NCBI RefSeq assembly: GCF_030867145.1
Contig: NC_134434.1
Location: 6,200,001 to 6,264,000 of the forward strand
Reading direction: 5' to 3'
DNA length: 64,000 bases
From: Opisthocomus hoazin
Lineage: Eukaryota; Chordata; Aves; Opisthocomiformes; Opisthocomidae
Shown here piece after piece: positions 26,567 to 36,600 of this stretch. The notes under the pieces are model-generated. The model had not been told where the DNA came from. It saw nothing but the letters and a program-made list of their open reading frames with translations, and did not search any database. Position 1 is the stretch's first letter, and each line of letters begins with the position of its first letter. A program made the translations under genes and the position numbers.

Positions 26567-27176
26567 CTGCAGGACAGAGATAACACAAGTGCCTTCAAGG
26601 GTTCAAACATGAGCATGTATCTCCAGACCAGACTTTGGGTAAGCTGAGTCAACCTGACTGGAGCATCTCCAGTCACAGAGAAAATGATAAAGCAGCGAGC
26701 TGCTAGGATATGAAGGCTCTGCAGGAACAGAAAACTGCCAGATTCATGGCTCTTTGAAGAGTTTTTCTATTTAGCACCAGCATTTCTGACTAAGTGACCT
26801 CTGAGGCAGCAGGGCTATGAGGCTGTCCAACTCAACATGACTAGTGCCACTGCAGGCATGGAGCGGTACGGGTCTTATGGAGTTATCTCTTGTCACTTAT
26901 CTTCCCTTTTAACAGAAAGAACAATAAATTCCCCGTAACACATGTAGCCCAGTTTGGCTTGTGAGCTTTTTCATTGCAAACAGTAGAAAAGCATTTGTTG
27001 TACATGTTGATCTTCAACGTATGGGTGCTAAAATTGTAAGGGGGAAAACCAAAATGCAACAGTCCTAAAGTCCTTATGTGACTCCTGTAGGAAATCTCCC
27101 TCTTCATTTCTCTTCCCCCACATTTGTGATTATTTTTTCTCTACGGACAATTCTCAAGTGTTTTAATATACATTAC

Positions 27177-27316
27177 CTGGGAATTTGTTCACGTTTTCTA
27201 AAGGCAGTATATATCTCAGCTCAAGGTGACTGTGTCCTGAGAATATGAGGTTGGGGATGTACCATTTAACCAGAGATTTCATTTTCTTGAAGTCACAAGA
27301 TTCAGTGCCGTGGATC
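27177..27316 (-). pseudogene. Gene B E17-like exon
   Basis: Encodes IHGTESCDFKKMKSLVKWYI, then LRYILPLENVNKFPG. It is 140 bases with clear splice sites. Confidence 0.87.
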
Positions 27317-27593
27317 CTGTTCAGTGGAGAAAACAGATGGTCAGTTTTGAAAAAAACACCAAAAGCAAAACACAAAAAGCCCACTGTATTTGCTACGCCA
27401 CAGAAAAACAAAACTCCGGCATACTTCATTAATTCCTCACTCTGGAGTAAAGTGCTAATTTGGCTGAATACTAATTCACTTCATTTTCCTGTTTTGACAA
27501 CATCTGTTCTACAGTTTCCCTCTTACAGCCGTTCTGGTGGCTCCTTGTACGTGCACATTCCCAGACACCAGTTGTTGGGGCTGAAGCAGATAC

Positions 27594-27684
27594 CTTAAAT
27601 GATAGCCAATCCCCCACTTTTTCTTCAAGAACAGAGAAGAACCAACACACTTCAGCCGCCCGTGTGAGATAAAAGCCTTGTGGT
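27594..27684 (-). pseudogene. Gene B E16-like exon
   Basis: Encodes [20 protein letters not shown], then [10 protein letters not shown]. It is 91 bases. It follows the E11 copy directly, so the NBD1 Walker A, Q-loop, signature and Walker B exons are absent between them. Confidence 0.88.
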
Positions 27685-28133
27685 CTAAAGAAAAAGTGAG
27701 GCTGGACAATTAAAATCAGCGAGGCTGCTAACCCCAATCCTGCTTTCTCCACAGCAGTAAATTTTGTGTATGTATGCGCGCTTTTTTTTAACCCTGTAAC
27801 TGAGGTGGTACCTGCGAATCCTGTTCTAGTGATGCAGGTAACTAATCTTTATACATTTTTCCTTGTGTGGCTCAAATTGGTAAACAAAAAGGATCGCTTT
27901 CAGTAAATCATTTGCTGACTGAACTTTAGAGTACACCTGAAGAAGTATTTGCAAGTCAAATTTAAAATAGAAAATCAGTAAAAACTGAACAGAATAGTGA
28001 TCAGTTGCATCAATTAGTATTTTATTTAAATTTTCAAGCAATGCAAGTGTTGTTATATTTCTTTGACTGACTGAAATGTTTGCACATCTGGTTTTCCTCC
28101 TCTTTAACAGGAATCAACATTCAGCTTTCATAC

Positions 28134-28192
28134 CTCTTAAAGCTTCTGTCTTCTTGTCTTTCTTTTTATATGATTTTTTAACATTGTTGAGT
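28134..28192 (-). pseudogene. Gene B E11-like exon (NBD1 entry)
   Basis: A 59-base exon encoding LNNVKKSYKKKDKKTEALRG, clearly homologous to gene A E11. It starts in phase 2, but the previous surviving exon ends in phase 0. Confidence 0.82.
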
Positions 28193-28600
28193 CTTAAAGG
28201 AAGGTAAGGAGGATATTATTTCTGGATTCCTGTAAATATATTTCCCTAGTGCCCTTTTTCATTCTTATGGGTCTTAATTTAAAATGACAGAAGTGGCATG
28301 AAAAGTAAGAGGTACTGGCAAGCGACCCTGAGATTCAGTGGGGTTTGGCATGCTCTGTGCACAGGCGTGAACATCACTACTCAGCCTTGCACCAAGCCTT
28401 GCAAAGACAAGGTCAAGCCCGTTGCAACAGATGGTTGTTTTGCAATGGGCTGCCCTCTGTGTTCTCCTTGTTCTGCCTAATGGACATTGAAGAAAGTCCA
28501 CAGCAAACCCCCTTGTTTTTTAAAATTCTGAATTTATCCAAATTTCACTATGAGTGAACAGCCTGAACAAGCTATTTATCTCATCTGCATCTTATTTATA

Positions 28601-28668
28601 ATTTAATACATATAACATATATAATATATAAAATATATAATAATATATAATATATATATATAAAATAT
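28601..28668. repeat. AT-rich (TATATAA)n microsatellite
   Basis: Almost pure A/T with TATA-type units. It lies between the E7 and E11 copies of gene B, where E8-E10 are missing. Confidence 0.9.
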
Positions 28669-28996
28669 CCTTAATAGCAGCACTTCCATTTGCCAGGCAA
28701 GAGGATATCTGGTAAGCTGTGTCTGTGTAATAAAATACTCTAAAGCCCTTCTTAGTGGTTTGATCTGAGTTTCAAATCAGATCTTTTGTAGCCAACCTAC
28801 TGCCTGTCAGACCTTCAGCCTGTAATTCAAATCACTGTTGCTGAGTCAGAGAATCCACTCAGCTATTTCTATTAGTATGACCATGCAAAGGGTAGAGTCC
28901 TGAGCACTGTGGAAAAGGCTCTGGAGTAATATCCAGGCTCATCAACATGGTAATAAATCATGTGGTGAGAAAATTTGGCTTTAAAACCTGACTTAC

Positions 28997-29135
28997 ACAT
29001 GCTAGACCATACAGGAAAAACAGCAGTAAGACTGCAGGGAAGCTGTTGAGATGGAAAGGGTCCTGCACCACGAGAGCTGGCAGCATGCAGGAGAGGACCA
29101 GCGCATGAACAGCATACAGCAGACTCCAGGAGAGC
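28997..29135 (-). pseudogene. Gene B E7-like exon (TM3-4)
   Basis: Encodes LSWSLLYAVHALVLSCMLPA, then VLLLFFLYGLAC. It is 139 bases with a gtaagt donor, matching E7 of gene A. Confidence 0.86.
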
Positions 29136-29460
29136 CTGGGGATGGAAAGGTGGCATTACACATTCGTTTAACTGAGAGTGGTTGTTACAACTTCATCTGC
29201 ATGGCAGAACCATTTAAAACATGAAGTATTCCCCAGCGTCAACTCATTCATACTCTGTGAAGAACAGGTAGCATGGCCCACCTTAGGAGGAAATACTCAA
29301 GGAAGAAGAACATGCTGCAGTCATGCTCAACCCTTCTGGCTTGTTCTTAGAGTACTGGAGAAAACTTATGAACTCATTTAACTTCTTAACTCATTGCACA
29401 AATACCCAAGAGTATACTGATTTTTGGCAAACAGACAGCTTTAGTTAAAAAAGAACTCAC

Positions 29461-29687
29461 CAAAATGCAATATCCTGCAGCTCCATTGTCTTCATCAATA
29501 TTTTGACCTTCTTATTTTCTCTTACAACATTCCTCAACAAGAAATACATGAATGGAGTGAAACACATCACAATACTAATAATGGAAACACTGTACTGTAG
29601 TGTGATCGAGGAGATGACACTCCGGGACTTCATACGGACACCAGCAATTGATTTCATTTCTTCCCAAACAGAATGATTTGTCACCAC
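29461..29687 (-). pseudogene. Gene B E6-like exon (TM2)
   Basis: Encodes [20 protein letters not shown], a hydrophobic span, and MKTMELQDIAFW. It is 227 bases, exactly as in gene A E6, with good splice sites. It is the most 5' piece of gene B that I can find. Confidence 0.88.
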
Positions 29688-32600
29688 CTAAAGGAATTCA
29701 AGGTCAACATCTCATTATTTAGTTTATTTTCTAGAGCAAGATGTATTTATACAAGGAACTTCCTGGTTTGTCAGCACTAGATTTTGTTTTTAATGCTGCT
29801 TTATAGAAAGCATCAACACGTAATGCGATAAAGCCCTGTGGGAAGGGCTCGCTTGTGTGCCTGCAGCTCAGCTACACTCCTCTCCCTTGTCTATCGAGAG
29901 AGATCAATCCTTCAGCTCACCCAGAGCTCCCAGGGTCCCACTTCTCTCCCCAGGTGTGAAAGCAGCCTGGAGAGCTGGAGGTGCACAGCCAGCTGGAATG
30001 ACCGCTGCCTTGCTGTACTTCCGAGGAACGATTTGGAAAGGAAGGACAAGAAGCAACAGACATGCCTCCTTTGAAAGGAAGTCATCCATCAGATGTGCAC
30101 ACCACCCCAGTCTCCTGCAGAAACTGCCTTTTCCCTGGGATCTGAGAAATACTCTAAACCGAACAGTGGGATCACGCTTCGTTCCCAGCCTTCAGGAGAA
30201 ATCCTCACTTTGAAGAGAAACAAAACTCGGTACAAACCTTCAAAATTAAATTGAAAGCAGTCATTTTCTGCAGGAACCGCTGATTGCAATGAGCTTCCCA
30301 CTGTCGCTGCCAGTAATACTCAGCTGAGTATTTCAAGGAGACTGTGAAGTTAAACTTGTAATTGCTTGGTCACTTTTTCACCCAGCAGAAGCAAAGTGTA
30401 AGACAGCGTGGAGCACCCGTGTGCATTTCCACAGCTGAAACGGGATTTGCGTCGCAGCTAAAGCAGGTGTCCAGATTGTCCTTCATTTGAACGGACACAG
30501 GATAATCTCAGCAAGCTGGCACATGGCTGCAGTTTCAGCTTCACATCCAGGAAACCCCGGGTGGGATGGAGAGCCGGTGCCTCAGGTACCCATTGGGGAT
30601 GTCCCACGTGTCCTCCCTCCCCGTCACCCCTCGATGCTGCCTGACCCCCAGCCACGCTGCTGCAGAGTTTGGGCAGCTGGGGGAACCTCGGCAGAACCAA
30701 GCTCGTTGCTCCTTCAGTATTTCAGGGGAAATTTTTAAGAACGTAAGGTGGACAGAAGACTTTTAAAATTCAACCTTTAGCTTACACTGCATGTAGGGAA
30801 AAAAATCTGTTCCTCACCTGTGCTGGATTACTTAAAACACTGAGCTGAACCTACCTCATCCTCCTAGCACCAAGAAACACTGGAAATACACCTCTGCTGT
30901 AAACTGAGCCCCAGTGGTGTGTTATTTCACACCAAAGTAAGGTTAAAAAGACTCTACAACCCTTATATAGTCACTAAGCTTAATCACAGGCTTAACTCAG
31001 CCTGATAGAAAGATGCCCAGTGTCCCACTTATGCATATTCTCACCCAGTATTATTAACGGTGTTATTAATTACTGGATGTTTTCATACCTTTTAAATAAC
31101 AATTTTTTTTTAAGAAGAATGTCTAAGCCTTACCTTGATGTGAAGGTTTAAAAGGAATCCAGAGCCTGTCCTTTGCAGCATGCCTGTAAAAGTGGAGATG
31201 CTGAGGGTCCCTGGGCTGGCCTTGCCAGTTGTCCCAGCGGCCCTCAGTGCTCCTTTGTCCACACACCCATTTTTTTCCCCTCAGGCACTTCTGCCAAAAG
31301 GCATTCCTCACACCATCACTTCGCTTTTCCCTGGCTTCCCCCCCCCCTTCCTCCTTGGCAGATCTTCAGATTTATTTATGTTATAAAAAGCAAAAAGAGC
31401 ATATTGTTGTTAAGTTGCTGGAGCAGATTCTCTGAAAACTTACTCAGGAAATTCTTGAGTCTTGACCAAGAGAAGAAAAATGAGCCCAACAAGAAACCAC
31501 ACAAAAATCCTTTCTCCGGAAAACTCTGTTATGTTCCTCAGTGCAGCACGAGAGGCTGAAGTCAACAGAAATACTACGGCACGCTGCTGAAGGCGGAGGA
31601 GTGAATGGTGGCAAAGGTTGTGTTTGCAAACTGTCTCCGTGCCACCAGCTCCGGTGCAGGGAGAGCCGTGAAGCACTGCCTCCTGCATAGGAGCAGCTCT
31701 TCTGATTACAAAACCTACTGTAAAAATTAAAATTAACTTCTCTTGACTAACTCTGTGCTTCTAAAGGGAACAGGTTTGATTTCATCCCCAGGCTGTGCCT
31801 GCCCCTCCATCGCCCACTGCAGCATCCCCTGCCGCAGCAAGGATGAGGAACCAACGGTGGAAGAGAAAAGCAACCAACCAGGACCCAGGTTGGGCTTGCA
31901 AACACGGAGGAGCAGGATCTGCTTCCTTTTGCTCTGTCTAGCAGAAAAAAAAACACTCCTAACATTTAAATAACATTCAGATGTTCTAGAGCTAGGCAGA
32001 CTTCGGAGGCGTGATAAGTCAGGACACAGAATCAAGTTAAGACCTGTCCCCAGTGCATCTCCTAGGTGTACAAACCTTCTCCTCCCCTTTCAGCCCCTCC
32101 TCACAAAGAGGAAAAAAAAATATCCAGCAGAGAAGTGGATATGCGAGGTCTTATTCAGTGAATCTCAAGCAAAGACACTTCCCTGCCCGTCTCCTTGACA
32201 GAGGCACTGATGTTTGGTGATCCATATGGAAAGCAGCTCTCTGCGTGTGTGAGGTGGCTGCTTTGGGGGCTTTTTCTGGCAGGAATTACCCATCACCGAG
32301 CAACAGCACCAGCTGGCTGCTACCTGCTCGCCTGCATCCCTGCCTGCATTGCCTACACACACGTCTGGGGCTGCGTAATCCGCCTGCATCACCCACGCCT
32401 GCAATCCCATACCATGCCTGCATCGCCTGTACCTGCATCAGCAGCATCATCTCCTCAACCAGGGGAGAGCGTGGCATGGGTGAGAGTCTTGCTGCTGTGC
32501 CTGTCCCGTGGCATGGCACTGCCCCTGTCCTCCAGCAGGTCCCCACCCCAGCATTTTGCAGAGGCTGGGGGTGCTGGGGGACAGGGTGAGAGGGCACCAG

Positions 32601-33394
32601 GGGAAACACTTGGCTGCTAGAATGCAGGGAGTTTCTATTTTATTTAGTTTTTTCATTTATTTTTTAAAGCTAGCCCTGGAAGGCAGATGTCCAGGAAGAG
32701 ACACTGATCTGCTCAGACAGGGTCAGGGTGCTGGTTCTTGCCCCCATCTCCCCACCAGTGCCCCCATCCTTCCCAAGCACCCACAGAGGGTGGGTGCTAG
32801 CAAGAGCCCACCCTGTCTTCCTCACCATCAAAGCAAGCCAGACACATGCTGTGGCCAGAAGACCTATTCAACCTATTGTCCTACTCCAGCTTTACTCTGA
32901 GTCAAAGCACATCTTATTTTGATAATAATTATTTTTTGAAAGACGGTGATCTAAGAGCTGCCAGTTTTCATTAAACTTTTCCAGGCTTTGCTGAGCCCTT
33001 TCCTCTCTCTGTGTCCCCAGTGGTGGGGACCAGAGGTGGGCCAAGGTGGCTGAGCTGGAACACAGAGCGACAGCAGATTTTGGGGTCAAAACACAGCCCT
33101 GCACCCCTCCACCAGAAAGGACCACCCTTGCTGGCTGTGTGACACCTGCAGGCAAGATGCTCCTCGGGACTGAGCGAGGCAAAGCTCTGGTGTCCTCTTG
33201 CCATGGATGAGTGAGGGTTTCAGAGCTCCTCTGAGTCTGCACATGATTCTCTCCAACAACCGAGCCCCCCACACACAGCTGCAGTCCCAGCCTTGCTGCC
33301 CTGGGACTAGAAATTCAGGGTTATTCCTCATCACAGCGAATCTTCCCGAGTCAGTCTGAGCAGGGGTACAGATGAACGGCAGGTGGATAAAGGC
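29688..33394. other. Intergenic between gene A and gene B
   Basis: The 5' exons of gene B (E1-E5) would be expected here but I do not see them. It holds the minisatellite at 32.3-32.4 kb and otherwise unique DNA. Confidence 0.6.
32329..32446. repeat. Degenerate (GCCTGCATC)n minisatellite
   Basis: Units of the type cgcctgcatc recur about seven to eight times with variable spacers over about 120 bases. Confidence 0.65.
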
Positions 33395-33404
33395 TTTATT
33401 TATT
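33395..33404 (-). terminator. Polyadenylation signal of gene A
   Basis: Overlapping AATAAA hexamers are read on the minus strand about 155 bases after the gene A stop codon. This predicts a short 3' UTR of about 170-180 bases. Confidence 0.65.
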
Positions 33405-33558
33405 AAAATAATAAATCTATTTCTCTTTGTGAGGCAGAAAACCTACAAGGCTGTATGTGATGCGGCACAGGTAACCAAGTCCTAGGGCTGCATTTGATCA
33501 CACGTATCAGTAACACTGATGAAATACACTGAACATTTTCCTTTGTTGCTGCAAGGGC

Positions 33559-33648
33559 TCAGGGGTGAAGTGGTCGCCGCTCCACGGCCCCATCAGATGC
33601 CGCATCCAGGTCATGCTCCTCTGGGTCCTGGGTGAGGTCTACAAACAC
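33559..33648 (-). CDS. Gene A E39 (last coding exon, stop)
   Basis: Begins [20 protein letters not shown] and ends PLHP before a TGA at 33,559-33,561. It continues the TLQQ|VFVDL strand. The remainder is an acidic tail like the human one. Confidence 0.93.
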   Translation of the reverse strand: MFVDLTQDPEEHDLDAASDGAVERRPLHP

Positions 33649-36600
33649 CTGCAATGCAGAGAAATGACCCTGTTGTTGTCAAGGACTGACAGTATTTACA
33701 CCTTTTTATAAAGGTAGTTTCTAACCTGTAACTTCTACATCAACCTACCTGTTGCAAAGTGTGCAGTGACAAGCTGTACTCCTCAAGCCTGAAATTCTGT
33801 TTAGCTGTGGAGGGATGGAAAAGGCATCGTTAAAAAACAAATCCATATGAGCAACATGAAAGCAATCTTCAAACTTCATTAATTATTTTCTTTTACCTGC
33901 TTCTAGCTTGGAGAAAGACTGGGACAGAGGTAGTGCATCTTCTGTTGGTATCTTGTAGACGAGCAAAGAAGAAGTCCTGAAAAAGCAATAAAAAAATGAG
34001 TTGATCATTTCGTCACTCAGCACCAAGGATTAGGGGTGCTTGCAGGGTTCCTGTACTCCCAGGTGAATCACTGCACAAGGTCAGTAAGAGCACAAGTCCG
34101 GGCTGGGTGTGCAGCCCACGGGGTAGTGACCTTTCTTGCCGAGCTGCATGTGGGAAGAGGCGCAGAATTTCGGCGTGGAGCACATCGCTTTGCCCCGTGT
34201 CTGTCATTTTGACTTCTAGGTGGTAACTTGTGCCAAACTTACTCTTCAGATCCTCAAGGGAACCGATGTACCTGCAGAGGAGGGAAAGCAGTTCTGAAGT
34301 CATCATAACCAGCAAACAAAGCAATCACTGGATATGAGCAGCAGATGTACGTCCTCTTATTCATCATCAGTTTATACTGTGCTGCTGACACAACCTACCT
34401 CCTCACAAAACGGTGTTTGTTACACACTTAGGACAAACCAAACCTACATTTTCTATTAGATAAGAATAAAAAACAAACAAACAAGGCCAAAAAAAGCCCC
34501 CAGACTAAAAATCACGTGGCATCCCGGTGAGCGATGAGACCCTGGTGCCCACCGTAGCTGCCCCGACACCAGGATGGCCATCCGGTCGCACATCGCTGCT
34601 GCCTCCTCCAGGTACTGCGTGCTGAGGATGGCTGCCCGCTCCTTGCCTTTCATGATGGTCTGAATCACTTTCCTGGGAACAGAGGGATGGAAGTTACTTC
34701 CCAGGAACAGCCAAAGAAAATCTCCTGGTTTGCATCTCCCTCCCAAAAGCCAACTGAAATGATAAGACTATAAAAAAGTGGATGGCTGTTTAAACCACTT
34801 CGGTTACTTTGCTTGAAGATAACGTGAATGCCAATGCTACATTGCAATTTGTCATGTAAGAATCCCTCGAAATTTTACACTTTCGTTGTAAACTGTTCAT
34901 GAAAAGCTAGAGCAAGCACTAGGGCTGAGTGATGAAAAAGAACAACTACCTATACTTCTTTCTCATGCTCTGATGAACCAGGAATTTTTCACTTTTGTAC
35001 CAAATGCATAGGTTCAGCTGGAATCCACTCATAATCTTTTGGTGCACTACCATGAAGATTACATCTGGTGGTCAGCAAGGGCTTACTGTCTGCAGAGTAA
35101 GGAGTTTAGTGAGTGGTACCCCATCCCCTATGCATTAGGAAAAAGGGAAAATACAGATGTACATTGCCACCAAGGCAGAACCCCTTTGCCCGCCCGATGG
35201 TTACTACAATAGGGAGGGTAAGACCCATCTTCTGAAATCTGTTATACGCTTCCCAGTTCTACTGGAACAGGGCTGCTCACCACATGCGGCGCTGCCCTTT
35301 CAGGTCCATGCCCACGGATGGCTCATCCCAAAGCATTATCGTCGCATCTCCCAGGACGCTCAGCGCGAAACACAGCTGAAATGGGAAAGACACCGAGGTC
35401 AGGTCAGGTCAGGTCTGCTTTTACTTTGCCTGCAAAACTGGCGAGTTGTCCTGCTACATCTTAAATCCTGTTAATCTTCAAGAAGGTGAAGCTCTTGATT
35501 CCAAAATTCAAGAGGAACAAGCATTCAAAAAAAAACACCTCAGGTGTTCTTAGTTAACATTTTAATCTCCCAAAACCAGCTTTGCCCAAAACTCCCAAGC
35601 CTGCCAAAAATCTGAAAGTGGTTTTCATCCCATTTACTGACAGATGCATGTGGTGGGCTATGAAGGGGCGATTACCTTGTAAATCCAATTTGTGGTTAGC
35701 ATTTATTAAACACACAGTGCGCGAGAGTGGGGATCCGGCCAGCCTGGATTCAAAAGCTATTCATGAAAACAAATCATGCCAGCAAGCCACTCTGCTGTAT
35801 CTGCTTCTGTGTTAGAAGGAAGAAACCCTTTGAACCATAAGGATCTTCCATGATAACATCAAATTTGCAGAGATTTTTATTCAACTTGAATTTTAGGCTT
35901 TGCTCCAAGAAGAAAATTTCTACTTTGTGAAACAAAAAAATTAAACTTTTACAACATCGGGGACCATATTCTCCTCTCACTGGCACAAAGAACCCAACAC
36001 ATTCTCGAGCTTAAATGAAGGTTTTCTGCGCACCATGTTCAAGGAAGAAAGAGCAGGTTTAGCTCAAGTACCAAACACAAATCTAACACGTACCTTTCTG
36101 GCTTCTCCAGTAGACAACCTCCGAGCTTGGGTATTTAAATGCTTCTGGAGATCCAAGGCCTTTGCTATGCTGTGGGGAATGGAAAGGAAAAATACTGAAA
36201 CAACCATCTCTGCTAATGCTGTGGTACTGAGGAACCAGAGACTAACATACATGTTCTGGCTGATATGGATCACCTTGGGTTACTTGCTGATTCTGCTCCT
36301 AGCTCAGATGGTAAACCAAGGAATTCTTGCAGAAACTCATGAGTGTAAGCACAGCTAATGAGAGAAGTGGGTTGCTTGCGTAACTGGACATGAACTGGAG
36401 CAGGTTTAATTTTTTTCTGAAGTTTTCTAGATAAACTAGGGTTAAAATCTTCACAGACAAGGGACTGAGAACAGTATAAAGTAGCAGTTCTCATCAGAAG
36501 GAGATCCCGTTTCTCCAAGGTAAAGAGAAGGAAGCCAAAGGTGCTGTCTCTTAATCACTTTGTTAGCAGAAAAACCTTTCCCTGTCCTATATCTCTGGAG

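Larger units (their letters stand above)
21596..29687 (-). pseudogene. Gene B: exon-depleted ABCA8/9/10-like relic
   Basis: A tandem neighbour of gene A on the same strand. Thirteen exons equivalent to E6, E7, E11, E16-E20, E30-E32, E35 and E36 survive in order. Eleven have exactly the same lengths as in gene A; E19 (172 vs 160) and E30 (115 vs 118) differ by multiples of three. All surviving exons are open and flanked by AG/GT. I found no equivalents of E1-E5, E8-E10, E12-E15 (the whole NBD1 core), E21-E29, E33-E34 (NBD2 signature and Walker B), or clear E37-E39. Joining E7 to E11 or E20 to E30 breaks the frame; E11-E16 and E32-E35 would stay in frame. The NBD2 Walker A lysine is Arg. I infer a pseudogene; a collapsed assembly is the main alternative. 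Confidence 0.75.

Noticed and set aside
31440-31688. A hydrophobic minus frame that might be E2/E3 of gene B (FVWFLVGLIFLLLVKTQ)
   Set aside because: It lacks the [10 protein letters not shown] motif, and residue identity with gene A E2-E3 is too low to support homology.
35396-35415. Nuclear-receptor direct repeats (AGGTCA half-sites)
   Set aside because: The period is five bases, so the half-sites overlap and do not form a standard DR0-DR5 element. The tandem repeat is better explained as a microsatellite.
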